Shown here: positions 1-5,405 of the stretch, one piece after another | Numbering within the stretch: the stretch's first letter is position 1 | How the letters are laid out: each line of letters opens with the position of its first letter | Assembly (NCBI GenBank): GCA_947465275.1 | Contig: CANIAI010000102.1 | Coordinates: 1 to 7,926, forward strand | Origin: Acidobacteriota bacterium | GTDB lineage: Bacteria > Acidobacteriota > Vicinamibacteria > Vicinamibacterales > UBA2999 | Length of the DNA: 7,926 bases | Direction: 5' to 3' | Position numbers and translations under genes: made by a program | The notes under the pieces: model-generated | What the model was told of the DNA's origin: nothing | Seen by the model: only the letters and a program-made list of their open reading frames with translations | Databases searched by the model: none

Positions 1-1175
1 CCCGTGATCTCGACGAAGCGCAGGTCATACCGCTCCGCCGCCGACCAGAGCGCCGCCTGCAGCATGTTCTCGAGCTGGAAGTACGGGCGCAGCGCCGCCG
101 TGTCGAGGTTGAACCGCTCGAGCCGCACCTTCTCGGCGTAGTACAGGTAATCCCAGGGCTCGATCGTGATGCCGGGCTGCTCGCGTGATGCGATTGCCTG
201 CATCTCGGCCACCTCGGATCCGACACGCGCGACCGCCGGTCCCCACACCGCGTCGAGCAGCGCCTGCGCGCGCGCCGGATCCCCGGCCATGGAGTCGGCC
301 ATCTGCAGGTGCGCGTGCGAGGCATACCCGAGCAGGCGCGCCCGCTCGGCGCGGAGCCGGACGATGGTGGTGATGAGGGTGTTGGTGTCGTGCGCGTCAC
401 CGTTGTCGCCGCGCGCCTTGAACCGGCGCCAGACCGTCTCGCGCAGCCCGCGATCGCGCGCGGCCGCCAGGAGCGGGTCGACGCTCGACCGCGTGTTGAG
501 GATGACGAATCCGTCGAGGCCACGCTCGCGGGCGGCCTCGGCGGCTCCCGCGATGAAGGAGGGGGAGAGTCCGGCCAGCGTCGACGCGTCGGCCACGTGC
601 GTCCAGGTGTTCTCGTCGGCCATCACGCGCGCGCGGAAGTCGGCGTACAGCGACGCGAGTTCCTGGTTGATGGCCGAGAGCCGGGTCCGTTCCGGGGCGG
701 CGAGCCTGGCCCCCGCCCGGACGAACGCCTCCCACGTGCGGGTGACGAGGCGGGCCGCCTCGGCATCGGGAGCGGAGCCGGGCAACTGCCGGTACACCGC
801 GTCGATGCGCTCGAAGAGGCCGGGCCAGAAGGTGACCTCGTCTTCCGATGCGGCGAGCTTCGGCTGCCACTCGCGGTCGAGCGCCGCGTACGCCGGCGTG
901 CTGACGTTCAGGCGCACCACCCCGAACATCCGGTACAGCCGGTCCTTCGCGCGGTTGGTCCGCTGCAATTCGGCGAGCGTGTTGTCGAACGTGGGCGGTG
1001 CCGGGTTGGACACGAGCCGCGCGAGGTGCGCGCGCTCGTCGGCGAGCGCCCGGGTGAACGCCTCGGGGAAGACGTCAGGCGTGAGGCGATCCCACGGCGG
1101 GACGCCGCCATACGGGCCGGTCCAGGGGTCGAGCAGCGGGTTCGACGAGTTCGGCGCGGACGTCAATGGCGGCAT
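1..1175 (-). CDS. dcp: M3-family peptidyl-dipeptidase (Dcp-like), partial: C-terminal part beyond the left edge
   Basis: Zinc metallopeptidase of family M3A, which removes C-terminal dipeptides from oligopeptides and works in peptide turnover. The 391 visible residues align by eye with the N-terminal and middle helical part of Escherichia coli Dcp: PTFDNTLAEL near residue 61, AAEAARERGLDGF near 211, RLRAERARLLGY near 273, QMADSMAGDP near 291, WDYLYYAEKVR near 341 and LRPYFQLENML near 362. The open frame leaves the window after FVEIT, just before the region leading to HEFGH, so the catalytic zinc site is not visible. Family members are about 680 residues, so roughly 40% is missing. The ATG at 1175 is the only credible start, because an in-frame TAA lies four codons upstream. 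No good Shine-Dalgarno is seen. There is no signal peptide, so a cytoplasmic enzyme is expected. It lies 33 bases downstream of the porin gene on the same strand and may be co-transcribed. The related oligopeptidase A (PrlC) is less likely. Confidence 0.9.
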   Translation of the reverse strand, partial: MPPLTSAPNSSNPLLDPWTGPYGGVPPWDRLTPDVFPEAFTRALADERAHLARLVSNPAPPTFDNTLAELQRTNRAKDRLYRMFGVVRLNVSTPAYAALDREWQPKLAASEDEVTFWPGLFERIDAVYRQLPGSAPDAEAARLVTRTWEAFVRAGARLAAPERTRLSAINQELASLYADFRARVMADENTWTHVADASTLAGLSPSFIAGAAEAARERGLDGFVILNTRSSVDPLLAAARDRGLRETVWRRFKARGDNGDAHDTNTLITTIVRLRAERARLLGYASHAHLQMADSMAGDPARAQALLDAVWGPAVARVGSEVAEMQAIASREQPGITIEPWDYLYYAEKVRLERFNLDTAALRPYFQLENMLQAALWSAAERYDLRFVEIT

Positions 1176-1187
1176 CCGAGGATCTTA

Positions 1188-1203
1188 CGCCCGTCCGCGG
1201 GCG
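1188..1203 (-). terminator. GC hairpin between porin and peptidase genes
   Basis: A perfect 6-base-pair stem (CGCCCG against CGGGCG) with a 4-base loop begins 5 bases after the porin stop codon and fills about half of the 33-base gap before the peptidase start. No T-tract follows on the minus strand, so a full intrinsic terminator is unlikely. It could partly attenuate transcription or protect the 3' end of the porin message. The hairpin is directly visible; its role is inference. Confidence 0.35.
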
Positions 1204-1208
1204 GCGCC

Positions 1209-2255
1209 TCACATCTGCAGCTGCAGGCCAACCCCCGCGGCCACGGCGTTCGGCTGGACGGCCGTATAGCGGGTATCGCGCGCGAACAGCATCAGGCGCG
1301 CGTTGAACGCCTTGAGCACGTAGTTCAGGTTCAGCTCGGTGGTTCGCTGCCGGTAGTCCGGCGAGCCGGCGCCAAGCCCCTCGCGGAACCGCGCCTCAGA
1401 CCACTTCCCGACGGCCTGCACGCGCCCCGGTCCCACGGGCTTCGGGAACAGGAACCCGCCGAGCGCGTAGCCGCCGGTGCTGCGGGCGTACCGGGGATTG
1501 GTCCCGCCCAGGCGGTCAAACGTCGCCCATTCGGCTTCGAGCGTCGCGGCGCCACCGCCCGTGACCTTCCGTTCGAGAAGGCCGTCGACACTGTAGGCCG
1601 TGCGATCAGCACCCTGCGCCTGCGCCGCCACGCCGACGGCCAGCAGGTTCCGATCGCCATATCCCGTGGCGCGCTGATAGTAGCCGGGCTCCGCATCCCA
1701 GAAATCGACCTGCACACGGCCCGCCGCGATCGCGGTGGGTGTTCCCGTCGCGGCCGCGCCATCGAACAGGCCGCCCGACACCTTCACGCGGTCGAACTGC
1801 CCCCAGTAGAGGGCCCCCGTGTTCCGCCCCTGGTACACGTACGGGTAGCCGCCCTGCACGCCGTCGGTATAGATGCCCCAGTGGCTCGCGTAGAACGGAC
1901 CGTAGAGGCTTGAGCGCGCGGCAGGAGGCAGCATCCGGCCGAACCAGACGTTGAACCGCGCGGACCGCTCGAACCGCCCCACCGCGTCGAGCACGTTCAG
2001 TTCGTTGGTGCTGCTGCGGTACTCGGTGCTGAACAGCAGCGTGAGATGCGGCGCAGGTGCACCGTTCACGAACAGCCGGACGTTGTTCAGCGCGAAGGCG
2101 TCTGAGGCCGTCCCGTCCGCCGGATCGAGGTGGACGAAGCTGGTGCGGAGCCCGGCGCCCACGGTGACGGGCGGCGTGGCGGTCTGGGCATCGACAGACA
2201 CCACCAGACCGAGCAGGACGAACGCGAAGACGAACAGGGGACGAACGGCGCGCAT
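1209..2255 (-). CDS. Outer-membrane porin, OprO/OprP-like beta-barrel
   Basis: Encodes 348 residues predicted to form a channel in the outer membrane. The first 24 residues are a clear Sec signal peptide: MRAVRP, a hydrophobic stretch FVFAFVLLGLVVSV, then DAQ as the likely cleavage site. The rest is rich in alternating polar/apolar beta strands with aromatic residues. ALNNVRLFVNGAPAPHLTLLF and FNVWFGRMLPPAARSSLYGP resemble the phosphate-selective porin O/P group, where one strand carries an FxxxxGRxxxP-type motif. The protein ends GVGLQLQM, so the usual terminal Phe is absent. The ATG at 2255 is supported by GGGAG five bases upstream and by the signal peptide; the frame stays open upstream to 2564, but that extension overlaps the divergent gene. 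Substrate cannot be told from sequence; the phosphate label is a family name only. It is divergent from the cohesin-type lipoprotein and just upstream of the peptidase gene. Confidence 0.8.
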   Translation of the reverse strand: MRAVRPLFVFAFVLLGLVVSVDAQTATPPVTVGAGLRTSFVHLDPADGTASDAFALNNVRLFVNGAPAPHLTLLFSTEYRSSTNELNVLDAVGRFERSARFNVWFGRMLPPAARSSLYGPFYASHWGIYTDGVQGGYPYVYQGRNTGALYWGQFDRVKVSGGLFDGAAATGTPTAIAAGRVQVDFWDAEPGYYQRATGYGDRNLLAVGVAAQAQGADRTAYSVDGLLERKVTGGGAATLEAEWATFDRLGGTNPRYARSTGGYALGGFLFPKPVGPGRVQAVGKWSEARFREGLGAGSPDYRQRTTELNLNYVLKAFNARLMLFARDTRYTAVQPNAVAAGVGLQLQM

Positions 2256-2351
2256 GGAAGCTCCCGTGAATGCGGATGATCCAGGCATTATTCCACGCGC
2301 CTCACCTCGACGGCTGGCACCCGCATTGCGACGCGGCGGCCGGAGGATCGA
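2256..2351. promoter_or_regulatory. Divergent intergenic region between porin and lipoprotein genes
   Basis: These 96 bases separate two divergently read genes and must hold both promoters if neither lies further upstream. On the minus strand AATAAT (2292-2287) resembles a -10 box about 30 bases before the porin start codon, but no convincing -35 lies at the usual spacing. No clear promoter was seen for the plus-strand gene, and no operator-like repeat. Confidence 0.35.
2342..2346 (+). promoter_or_regulatory. Shine-Dalgarno GGAGG that fixes the lipoprotein start at 2352
   Basis: GGAGG lies five bases before the ATG at 2352, which opens a textbook lipoprotein signal peptide. It argues against starting the gene at the in-frame ATG at 2270, whose extra residues are not hydrophobic and look like non-coding readthrough. 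It is the best evidence that translation begins in a different frame from the mature domain. Confidence 0.7.
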
Positions 2352-2453
2352 ATGCGCAACAGGTTCCACACCGGCCACGGCGCCCTGGCGGCCCTGGTCA
2401 TCGCCGCGCTGATGCTGGCGGGCTGCGGCGGGACGACGCCGGTGAGTCCATGA
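2352..2453 (+). CDS. Lipoprotein signal peptide ORF (N-terminal piece of a frame-split lipoprotein)
   Basis: Encodes 33 residues: a basic start (MRNRFH), a hydrophobic core (ALAALVIAALM), the lipobox LAGC with Cys at residue 25 (codon 2424-2426), then GGTTPVSP and a TGA. This is a complete type II signal peptide plus the first linker residues, so the product should be lipidated by Lgt and cleaved by LspA. It has a strong Shine-Dalgarno. The ORF stops where the next one starts: TGA at 2451-2453 overlaps the ATG at 2450-2452. The mature domain continues in the -1 frame. A single missing base between about 2427 and 2450 would explain this (2352-2992 is 641 bases, one short of a whole number of codons); the GGG run at 2430-2432 is a candidate site. 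Alternatives are a true inactivating mutation, an unrecognised -1 frameshift, or coupled reinitiation. Confidence 0.7.
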   Translation: MRNRFHTGHGALAALVIAALMLAGCGGTTPVSP

Positions 2454-2992
2454 GCGGCGGAGGCTCGGGGGCCGGCAGCGGGTCACAGGGCACGCCCCTG
2501 CCCCCACCGACGCTCCGGTTCGTGCCGGAGGCGCCGTCCACCGTCGTCGGCCAGGTGGTCTCACTGCAGCCCACCGGCAAGATGGGCGAGACCGGCAAGG
2601 TGGTGCTCGCGGTCTGGCTGCACAACCAGGATCGTGTGTTCCGCTTCCGCGGCAGCGTGCGGTGGGACCGGAACCTGCTCGATTACGACGCGTGGGGGGA
2701 GGGCGACTGGTTCAAGCAGGGCGGCGCGCTCGTGAACTGGACCGTCACGACCAGTACGCCGGGGCAGATCACCTTCTCGATGGATCGCCCGTCGACGGCG
2801 AGCGCCGCGTCGGGCAGCGGCGAGGTGCTGATCATCCGGCTGAAGCCGAAGACGGCCGTGAGCAACGGCACGACGCCGCTGCAGTGGGATCAGCCGGTCG
2901 TGTCTGACTCGACAGGACGTTCAGTGGGGATCGATCGCGCGTACGGCGGGAGTATTACGGTGACACCCTCGGCGACGCCCCCGGCTCCCTGA
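2450..2992 (+). CDS. Cohesin-like domain protein (mature part of the frame-split lipoprotein)
   Basis: Encodes 180 residues if started at the ATG overlapping the preceding stop. Residues 1-20 form a Gly/Ser/Pro linker (SGGGSGAGSGSQG), typical of the tether after a lipidated Cys. Residues about 25-175 look like a cohesin-type beta sandwich: VVLAVWLHN, then FRFRGSVRWDRNLLDYDAW (compare the cohesin pattern of a strand ending in YDP-L), PGQITFSMDRPS, a GSGEVLIIRLKPK strand and a final YGGSITVTPS strand. Cohesins are protein-binding modules best known from cellulosomes, but many bacteria carry them in single surface lipoproteins of unknown partner. No dockerin or catalytic domain is present here. 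The frame is open upstream to 2270 without any signal peptide, so the natural N-terminus is probably the out-of-frame signal peptide at 2352. GGTGA at 2441-2445 could serve as a weak ribosome-binding site for reinitiation. Fold assignment is by eye and moderate. Confidence 0.65.
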   Translation: MSGGGSGAGSGSQGTPLPPPTLRFVPEAPSTVVGQVVSLQPTGKMGETGKVVLAVWLHNQDRVFRFRGSVRWDRNLLDYDAWGEGDWFKQGGALVNWTVTTSTPGQITFSMDRPSTASAASGSGEVLIIRLKPKTAVSNGTTPLQWDQPVVSDSTGRSVGIDRAYGGSITVTPSATPPAP

Positions 2993-3006
2993 GCAGGGAC
3001 CCGGGG
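2979..3006. terminator. Strong hairpin over the lipoprotein stop codon, between convergent genes
   Basis: An 11-base-pair stem with one C/C mismatch and a GAGC loop: CCCCGG-C-TCCCT pairs with AGGGA-C-CCGGGG. The stop TGA at 2990-2992 lies at the top of the stem and loop. The hairpin ends 7 bases before the stop codon of the convergent minus-strand gene. There is no T-tract on either side, so it is not a classical intrinsic terminator. Its position suggests a shared 3'-end structure for both transcripts. Confidence 0.5.
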
Positions 3007-3012
3007 CAGGCA

Positions 3013-3366
3013 TCAGCCTTCGCTCGACGCGTCCGCGTCCCCGTCCGGGTCGGCGTCGATATCGGCATCCGGGTCGGCGTCGGGGTCGCCCGCCGGGTCG
3101 GCGTCCGGATCAGCGTCCACGTCCGTCTCGGCGGGTGCTTCGACCGGGACCGCGGCCGCGGTCTTCTTGACGGCGCGCTTCCGCTTCACGGGCGCCTTTG
3201 CCGGGGCCGGCGTGCTGCTCGGCGTCAGCACGACGCGCGGGGACGAGAAGGTCCGAGGACCGGCGACGTCGAAGTCGATCACCGTGTGGAACTCGTCCAC
3301 GCGCACGATCGTGCCGTCACCATAGGTCCCGTGGGCCACTCGATCGCCTGCTGCAAAGCTCGCCAT
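3013..3366 (-). CDS. Small tudor/KOW-like (PcrA/UvrD C-terminal-like) protein with Lys/Arg patch and alternating-Asp tail
   Basis: Encodes 117 residues in three parts. Residues 1-47 (GDRVAHGTYGDGTIVRVDEF, then TVIDFDVAGPRTF) match the small SH3/tudor-like barrel found at the C-terminus of PcrA/UvrD helicases and in stand-alone small proteins, a fold often used to contact RNA polymerase or nucleic acid. Residues 48-80 are Pro/Ala-rich with a basic patch KRKRAVKK at 61-68. Residues 82-112 have Asp at every even position except 92, which is Ala, giving 15 Asp. The ATG at 3366 was chosen because MASFAAGDRV fits the natural start of the domain; an upstream in-frame ATG at 3426 would add 20 residues with no domain character. 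Neither has a strong Shine-Dalgarno. Function is unknown; binding of nucleic acid or a protein partner is inference. It lies 104 bases after the CDF gene and may be read from it. Confidence 0.6.
   Translation of the reverse strand: MASFAAGDRVAHGTYGDGTIVRVDEFHTVIDFDVAGPRTFSSPRVVLTPSSTPAPAKAPVKRKRAVKKTAAAVPVEAPAETDVDADPDADPAGDPDADPDADIDADPDGDADASSEG
3045..3116. repeat. 24-base tandem repeat, three copies, encoding the Asp-rich tail
   Basis: The 13-mer CCGGGTCGGCGTC occurs exactly at 3045, 3069 and 3093, a strict 24-base period, each followed by 11 diverged bases. In the minus-strand gene this gives 8-residue units: DADPDADP, AGDPDADP, DADIDADP, then a decayed DGDADASS. The period is a multiple of three, so gain or loss of units keeps the frame. 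This looks like a short in-gene satellite that can change length by replication slippage. Confidence 0.75.
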
Positions 3367-3441
3367 GCGGGAGATCGTACGTGGGCCCCGACCGGTGGCG
3401 CAAGGTAAAACGGCTACCGGAGCCATTCGACGAGCAGCTGC

Positions 3442-3461
3442 GCCAGCCCAATCAGGGCGGC
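3442..3461 (-). terminator. Weak hairpin downstream of the CDF gene
   Basis: A 7-base-pair stem with one bulged base (GCC-A-GCCC against GGGC-GGC, loop AATCA) begins 9 bases after the CDF stop codon on the minus strand. There is no T-tract. It might reduce readthrough into the tudor-like gene, or mean nothing. The rest of the 104-base gap 3367-3470 shows no clear promoter. Confidence 0.25.
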
Positions 3462-3470
3462 ACCGCGCGA

Positions 3471-4433
3471 TCAGATGCAGCGTGACTGCCCGAGCGGCGG
3501 CTCGTCCGGCGGGTCGAACTGGATGGTGACGTGGTGAATTCCGAAGTCGTGCTCCAGTCCATGCCTCAGCTCGCGGAAGGCCTCGGACGACGGACGCGCC
3601 GCTGCGCAGTGGGCCGAGAGCGCGACCAGCCCGCTCGTGATGGTCCAGACGTGCAGGTCGTACACCCCGGTACAGCCCGGCAGTGAGGCGAGCCGCGCCC
3701 GTACGTCATCGACGTCGATCGAATGAGGGGCGCTCTCCATGAGCACCGCCACCGACTCCCGCATCAGGCTCCAGGCCGAGTAGACGACCAGCAGGCCGAT
3801 GAGCAGCGACGCGACCGCGTCCACCCATGTCCAGCCGAACCAGACGATGAGCGCGCCGGCGACGATCGCCTGCAGGCTGCCGAGCGCATCCGTGAGCGTG
3901 TGCAGCCAGGCGCCGCGCATGTTGAGCGTGGCATCGCGCCCGCCATGCAGGATCCAGAGGCCCAGCAGGTTGACCACCAACCCGCCCGCCGCGACCACGA
4001 GCATCATCCGTCCCTCGACCGGATGCGGGTCGAAGAGGCGCGTGTAGGCCTCGACGAAGATGAAGGTGGCAATCGCGATCAGCGTGGCCGCATTGGCGAG
4101 CGCCGCGAGGATCTCGGCACGCTGGTAGCCGAAAGTATGGCGGGCCGAGGCGGGGCGCCGCGCGAACCACATGGCGAAGAGCGCCAGCCCGAGAGCACCG
4201 GCGTCCGACAGCATGTGGCCGGCGTCGGCGAGCAGCGCGAGTGAGTTCGACAGGATGCCGCCCACCACCTCCGCGACCATGTAGACGCAGACGAGCACCA
4301 GCGACAGACTCAGGCGCCGCCAGGCCCCGTCACCCCGCTGCGCATGGGAATGCCCGTGGGCGTGGCCGTGCGCATGACCCGCCTCATGCGCGTGGCCGTG
4401 CCCCTGAGCGTGCGAATGGCCGGAGTGCGACAT
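3471..4433 (-). CDS. Cation diffusion facilitator (CzcD/ZitB-type zinc exporter) with His-rich N-terminus
   Basis: Encodes 320 residues, a normal CDF length. The protein exports divalent metal, most likely Zn(II), across the inner membrane in exchange for protons. Residues 1-30 hold 12 His in a GHAHGHAHGHSH-type stretch, a cytoplasmic metal-collecting tail. Six membrane helices follow from about residue 41 to 222. The transport site is seen as H73-x3-D77 in helix II (DAGHMLSDAG) and H178-x3-D182 in helix V (HTLTDALGS), the HD/HD set of zinc-type members. The C-terminal cytoplasmic domain (from about 226) carries YDLHVWTITSG and HHVTIQFD, where the family dimerises and binds regulatory metal. 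The ATG at 4433 gives the whole His tail; AGAGG sits very close upstream. It follows the RND-Usp-DUF2892 genes by 49 bases and may be part of that unit or have its own promoter. Cd(II) or Co(II) are possible extra substrates. Confidence 0.93.
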   Translation of the reverse strand: MSHSGHSHAQGHGHAHEAGHAHGHAHGHSHAQRGDGAWRRLSLSLVLVCVYMVAEVVGGILSNSLALLADAGHMLSDAGALGLALFAMWFARRPASARHTFGYQRAEILAALANAATLIAIATFIFVEAYTRLFDPHPVEGRMMLVVAAGGLVVNLLGLWILHGGRDATLNMRGAWLHTLTDALGSLQAIVAGALIVWFGWTWVDAVASLLIGLLVVYSAWSLMRESVAVLMESAPHSIDVDDVRARLASLPGCTGVYDLHVWTITSGLVALSAHCAAARPSSEAFRELRHGLEHDFGIHHVTIQFDPPDEPPLGQSRCI

Positions 4434-4437
4434 GCCT

Positions 4438-4455
4438 CTACCCTGCTCTGGGTAG
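4438..4455 (-). promoter_or_regulatory. Inverted repeat next to the CDF ribosome-binding region
   Basis: On the minus strand CTACCC and GGGTAG form a perfect 6-base-pair stem around a 6-base loop, ending 4 bases before the CDF start codon. The downstream arm together with AGG forms the only purine-rich stretch that could bind the ribosome, so a folded leader would tend to hide it. The same dyad could instead be a small operator in DNA. Function is inference. Confidence 0.4.
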
Positions 4456-4486
4456 CTTATCGTGCCCGGGCCACCCCGGCCGTCAG
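4456..4486 (-). promoter_or_regulatory. Possible promoter for the CDF gene with a long 19-base spacer
   Basis: On the minus strand CTGACG (4486-4481, four of six matches to TTGACA) and GATAAG (4461-4456, four of six matches to TATAAT) are 19 bases apart. The -35-like box overlaps the stop codon of the DUF2892 gene. A 19-20 base spacer is typical of promoters activated by MerR-family metal regulators, which would suit a metal exporter, but the spacer lacks a convincing MerR dyad and no regulator gene is in the window. Such weak matches occur by chance. Confidence 0.22.
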
Positions 4487-4674
4487 GCGTTCCGCAGGCC
4501 GGCGGCGCGCAGCAGGCTCATCATCGGGCACCAGTTGGTGAAGGCCGACTGGAAGAGGTTCAGTCCCACGAATGCGGTGAACCAGTAGAAAGAGGGGCTG
4601 ACCGTCATCCCCAGCACGACGCCGAGCATGACGAACGCCCCCGCAATGAGCCGAAGAGCACGTTCCACGGTCAT
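4483..4674 (-). CDS. DUF2892 / YgaP-like small inner-membrane protein
   Basis: Encodes 63 residues with two hydrophobic segments, about 9-25 (LIAGAFVMLGVVLGMTV) and 31-46 (WFTAFVGLNLFQSAF region), then NWCPMMSLLRAAGL. An N-terminal xVERxLRLxAG motif and a CPM/CPL motif after the second helix characterise the DUF2892 family, also found as the membrane part of the rhodanese protein YgaP. The function of stand-alone members is unknown; they commonly lie near sulfur, thiol or efflux genes. The lone Cys49 could be redox active, but that is inference. The start overlaps the Usp stop by ATGA and has a strong GGGAGGG four bases upstream (4679-4685), so translation is coupled yet independently well initiated. 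Confidence 0.85.
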   Translation of the reverse strand: MTVERALRLIAGAFVMLGVVLGMTVSPSFYWFTAFVGLNLFQSAFTNWCPMMSLLRAAGLRNA

Positions 4675-5405
4675 GACACCCTCCCTGCACGCACCTCGAC
4701 CGGCCCGGGCACGATGAGCACCGGGCGCTGACACGACGCGAGCCGCGTCGACACCGGTCCCGCGAGCGCGACGTCTCCCCCTGACACCAGCACCATGTCC
4801 CCTCGCTCGAGCAGTTCGCGGCTGCAGGTCGAGAGGTCGGGAATCAGCACCGGCTGTGCCGCGAGCACGAGCCCGAATGACTCCAGCCACGGGCGCACCA
4901 CGAGCGGCACGGGCTCCGTCACCGCCACACGCGGACTGCCCGTGTCGAACACCGCCAGCGCCTCCAGCGGCATCGCGTGCACCACCAGCACGGGCACCGG
5001 CGACGAGCGGACCACCGCCTCGGCGACCGACCCGAGCCACCATCGGCGCACGCCGCGCCGTCCGTGCGTACCGACCACCACCAGATCGAACGCCCACGCC
5101 ATGCCGAGGATGACGTCCGCGGGAACGCCGTCGGCCACGACAGTTTCGGCAGGTGCCGGCGTGTGCGCGGCGACGAACGCCTGCACCGCGCCCTCGGCAT
5201 TCGTGCGCGCCGCCTGCCGGTCGGCCTCGAGACGCGCCATCTGATCGGCGGTGAAGTAGGGGGGCATCTCGATCGATTCCGCGTGCAGCGCAAACAGCGC
5301 CGCGCCGTACCGGCGCGCCAGTGCACCGGCCACGTGCACCGCGGCGGCGGACGGGTCACCGAAGTCGACCGCCACGAGAATGCGCTGCGGGTGCGACTGA
5401 CTCAT
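4671..5405 (-). CDS. Universal stress protein (UspA family), tandem with a degenerate second half
   Basis: Encodes 244 residues. Residues 6-144 form one complete Usp domain: RILVAVDFG with D14 as the expected nucleotide-contact Asp, and the ATP-binding motif G-2x-G-9x-G-S at G112, G115, G125, S126 (GTHGRRGVRRWWLGS), followed by SSPVPVLVVHA. Usp proteins bind ATP or AMP in the cytoplasm and support survival under stress; partners vary. Residues about 155-234 look like a shortened second domain: DMVLVSGG followed by VSTRLASCQRPVLIVPG has the spacing of the usual VVGTHG...LGSVAE...CPVLVVP strand order, but the nucleotide-binding glycines are lost. So one half probably binds nucleotide and the other is structural. 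CAGGAG lies about seven bases before the ATG at 5405. The start overlaps the RND stop by ATGA and the stop overlaps the DUF2892 start by ATGA, so the three genes are one translational unit. Confidence 0.9.
   Translation of the reverse strand: MSQSHPQRILVAVDFGDPSAAAVHVAGALARRYGAALFALHAESIEMPPYFTADQMARLEADRQAARTNAEGAVQAFVAAHTPAPAETVVADGVPADVILGMAWAFDLVVVGTHGRRGVRRWWLGSVAEAVVRSSPVPVLVVHAMPLEALAVFDTGSPRVAVTEPVPLVVRPWLESFGLVLAAQPVLIPDLSTCSRELLERGDMVLVSGGDVALAGPVSTRLASCQRPVLIVPGPVEVRAGRVS

Noticed and set aside
166..1269. Plus-strand open frame of 367 residues rich in Ser/Arg/Ala
   Set aside because: Antisense to the M3 peptidase; composition is that of a reversed GC-rich gene and no fold is recognisable.
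309..1913. Long open frame of 534 residues on the plus strand across the peptidase and porin genes
   Set aside because: It is antisense to two recognisable genes, very rich in Arg/Gly/Ala/Pro, with no domain or membrane pattern. GC-rich genes produce such shadow frames.
2270..2449. Start of the cohesin-like gene at the in-frame ATG at 2270
   Set aside because: The added 60 residues have no signal peptide or domain, while a strong Shine-Dalgarno and lipobox signal peptide lie in another frame at 2352.
2256..2564. N-terminal extension of the porin frame up to 2564
   Set aside because: The added residues are Arg/Pro/Ala-rich and overlap the divergent lipoprotein; the true signal peptide and Shine-Dalgarno place the start at 2255.
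4340..4433. Repeats encoding the CDF His-rich stretch as a CRISPR-like or mobile repeat
   Set aside because: They are short alternating His/Gly/Ala codons inside a gene, normal for CDF N-termini.
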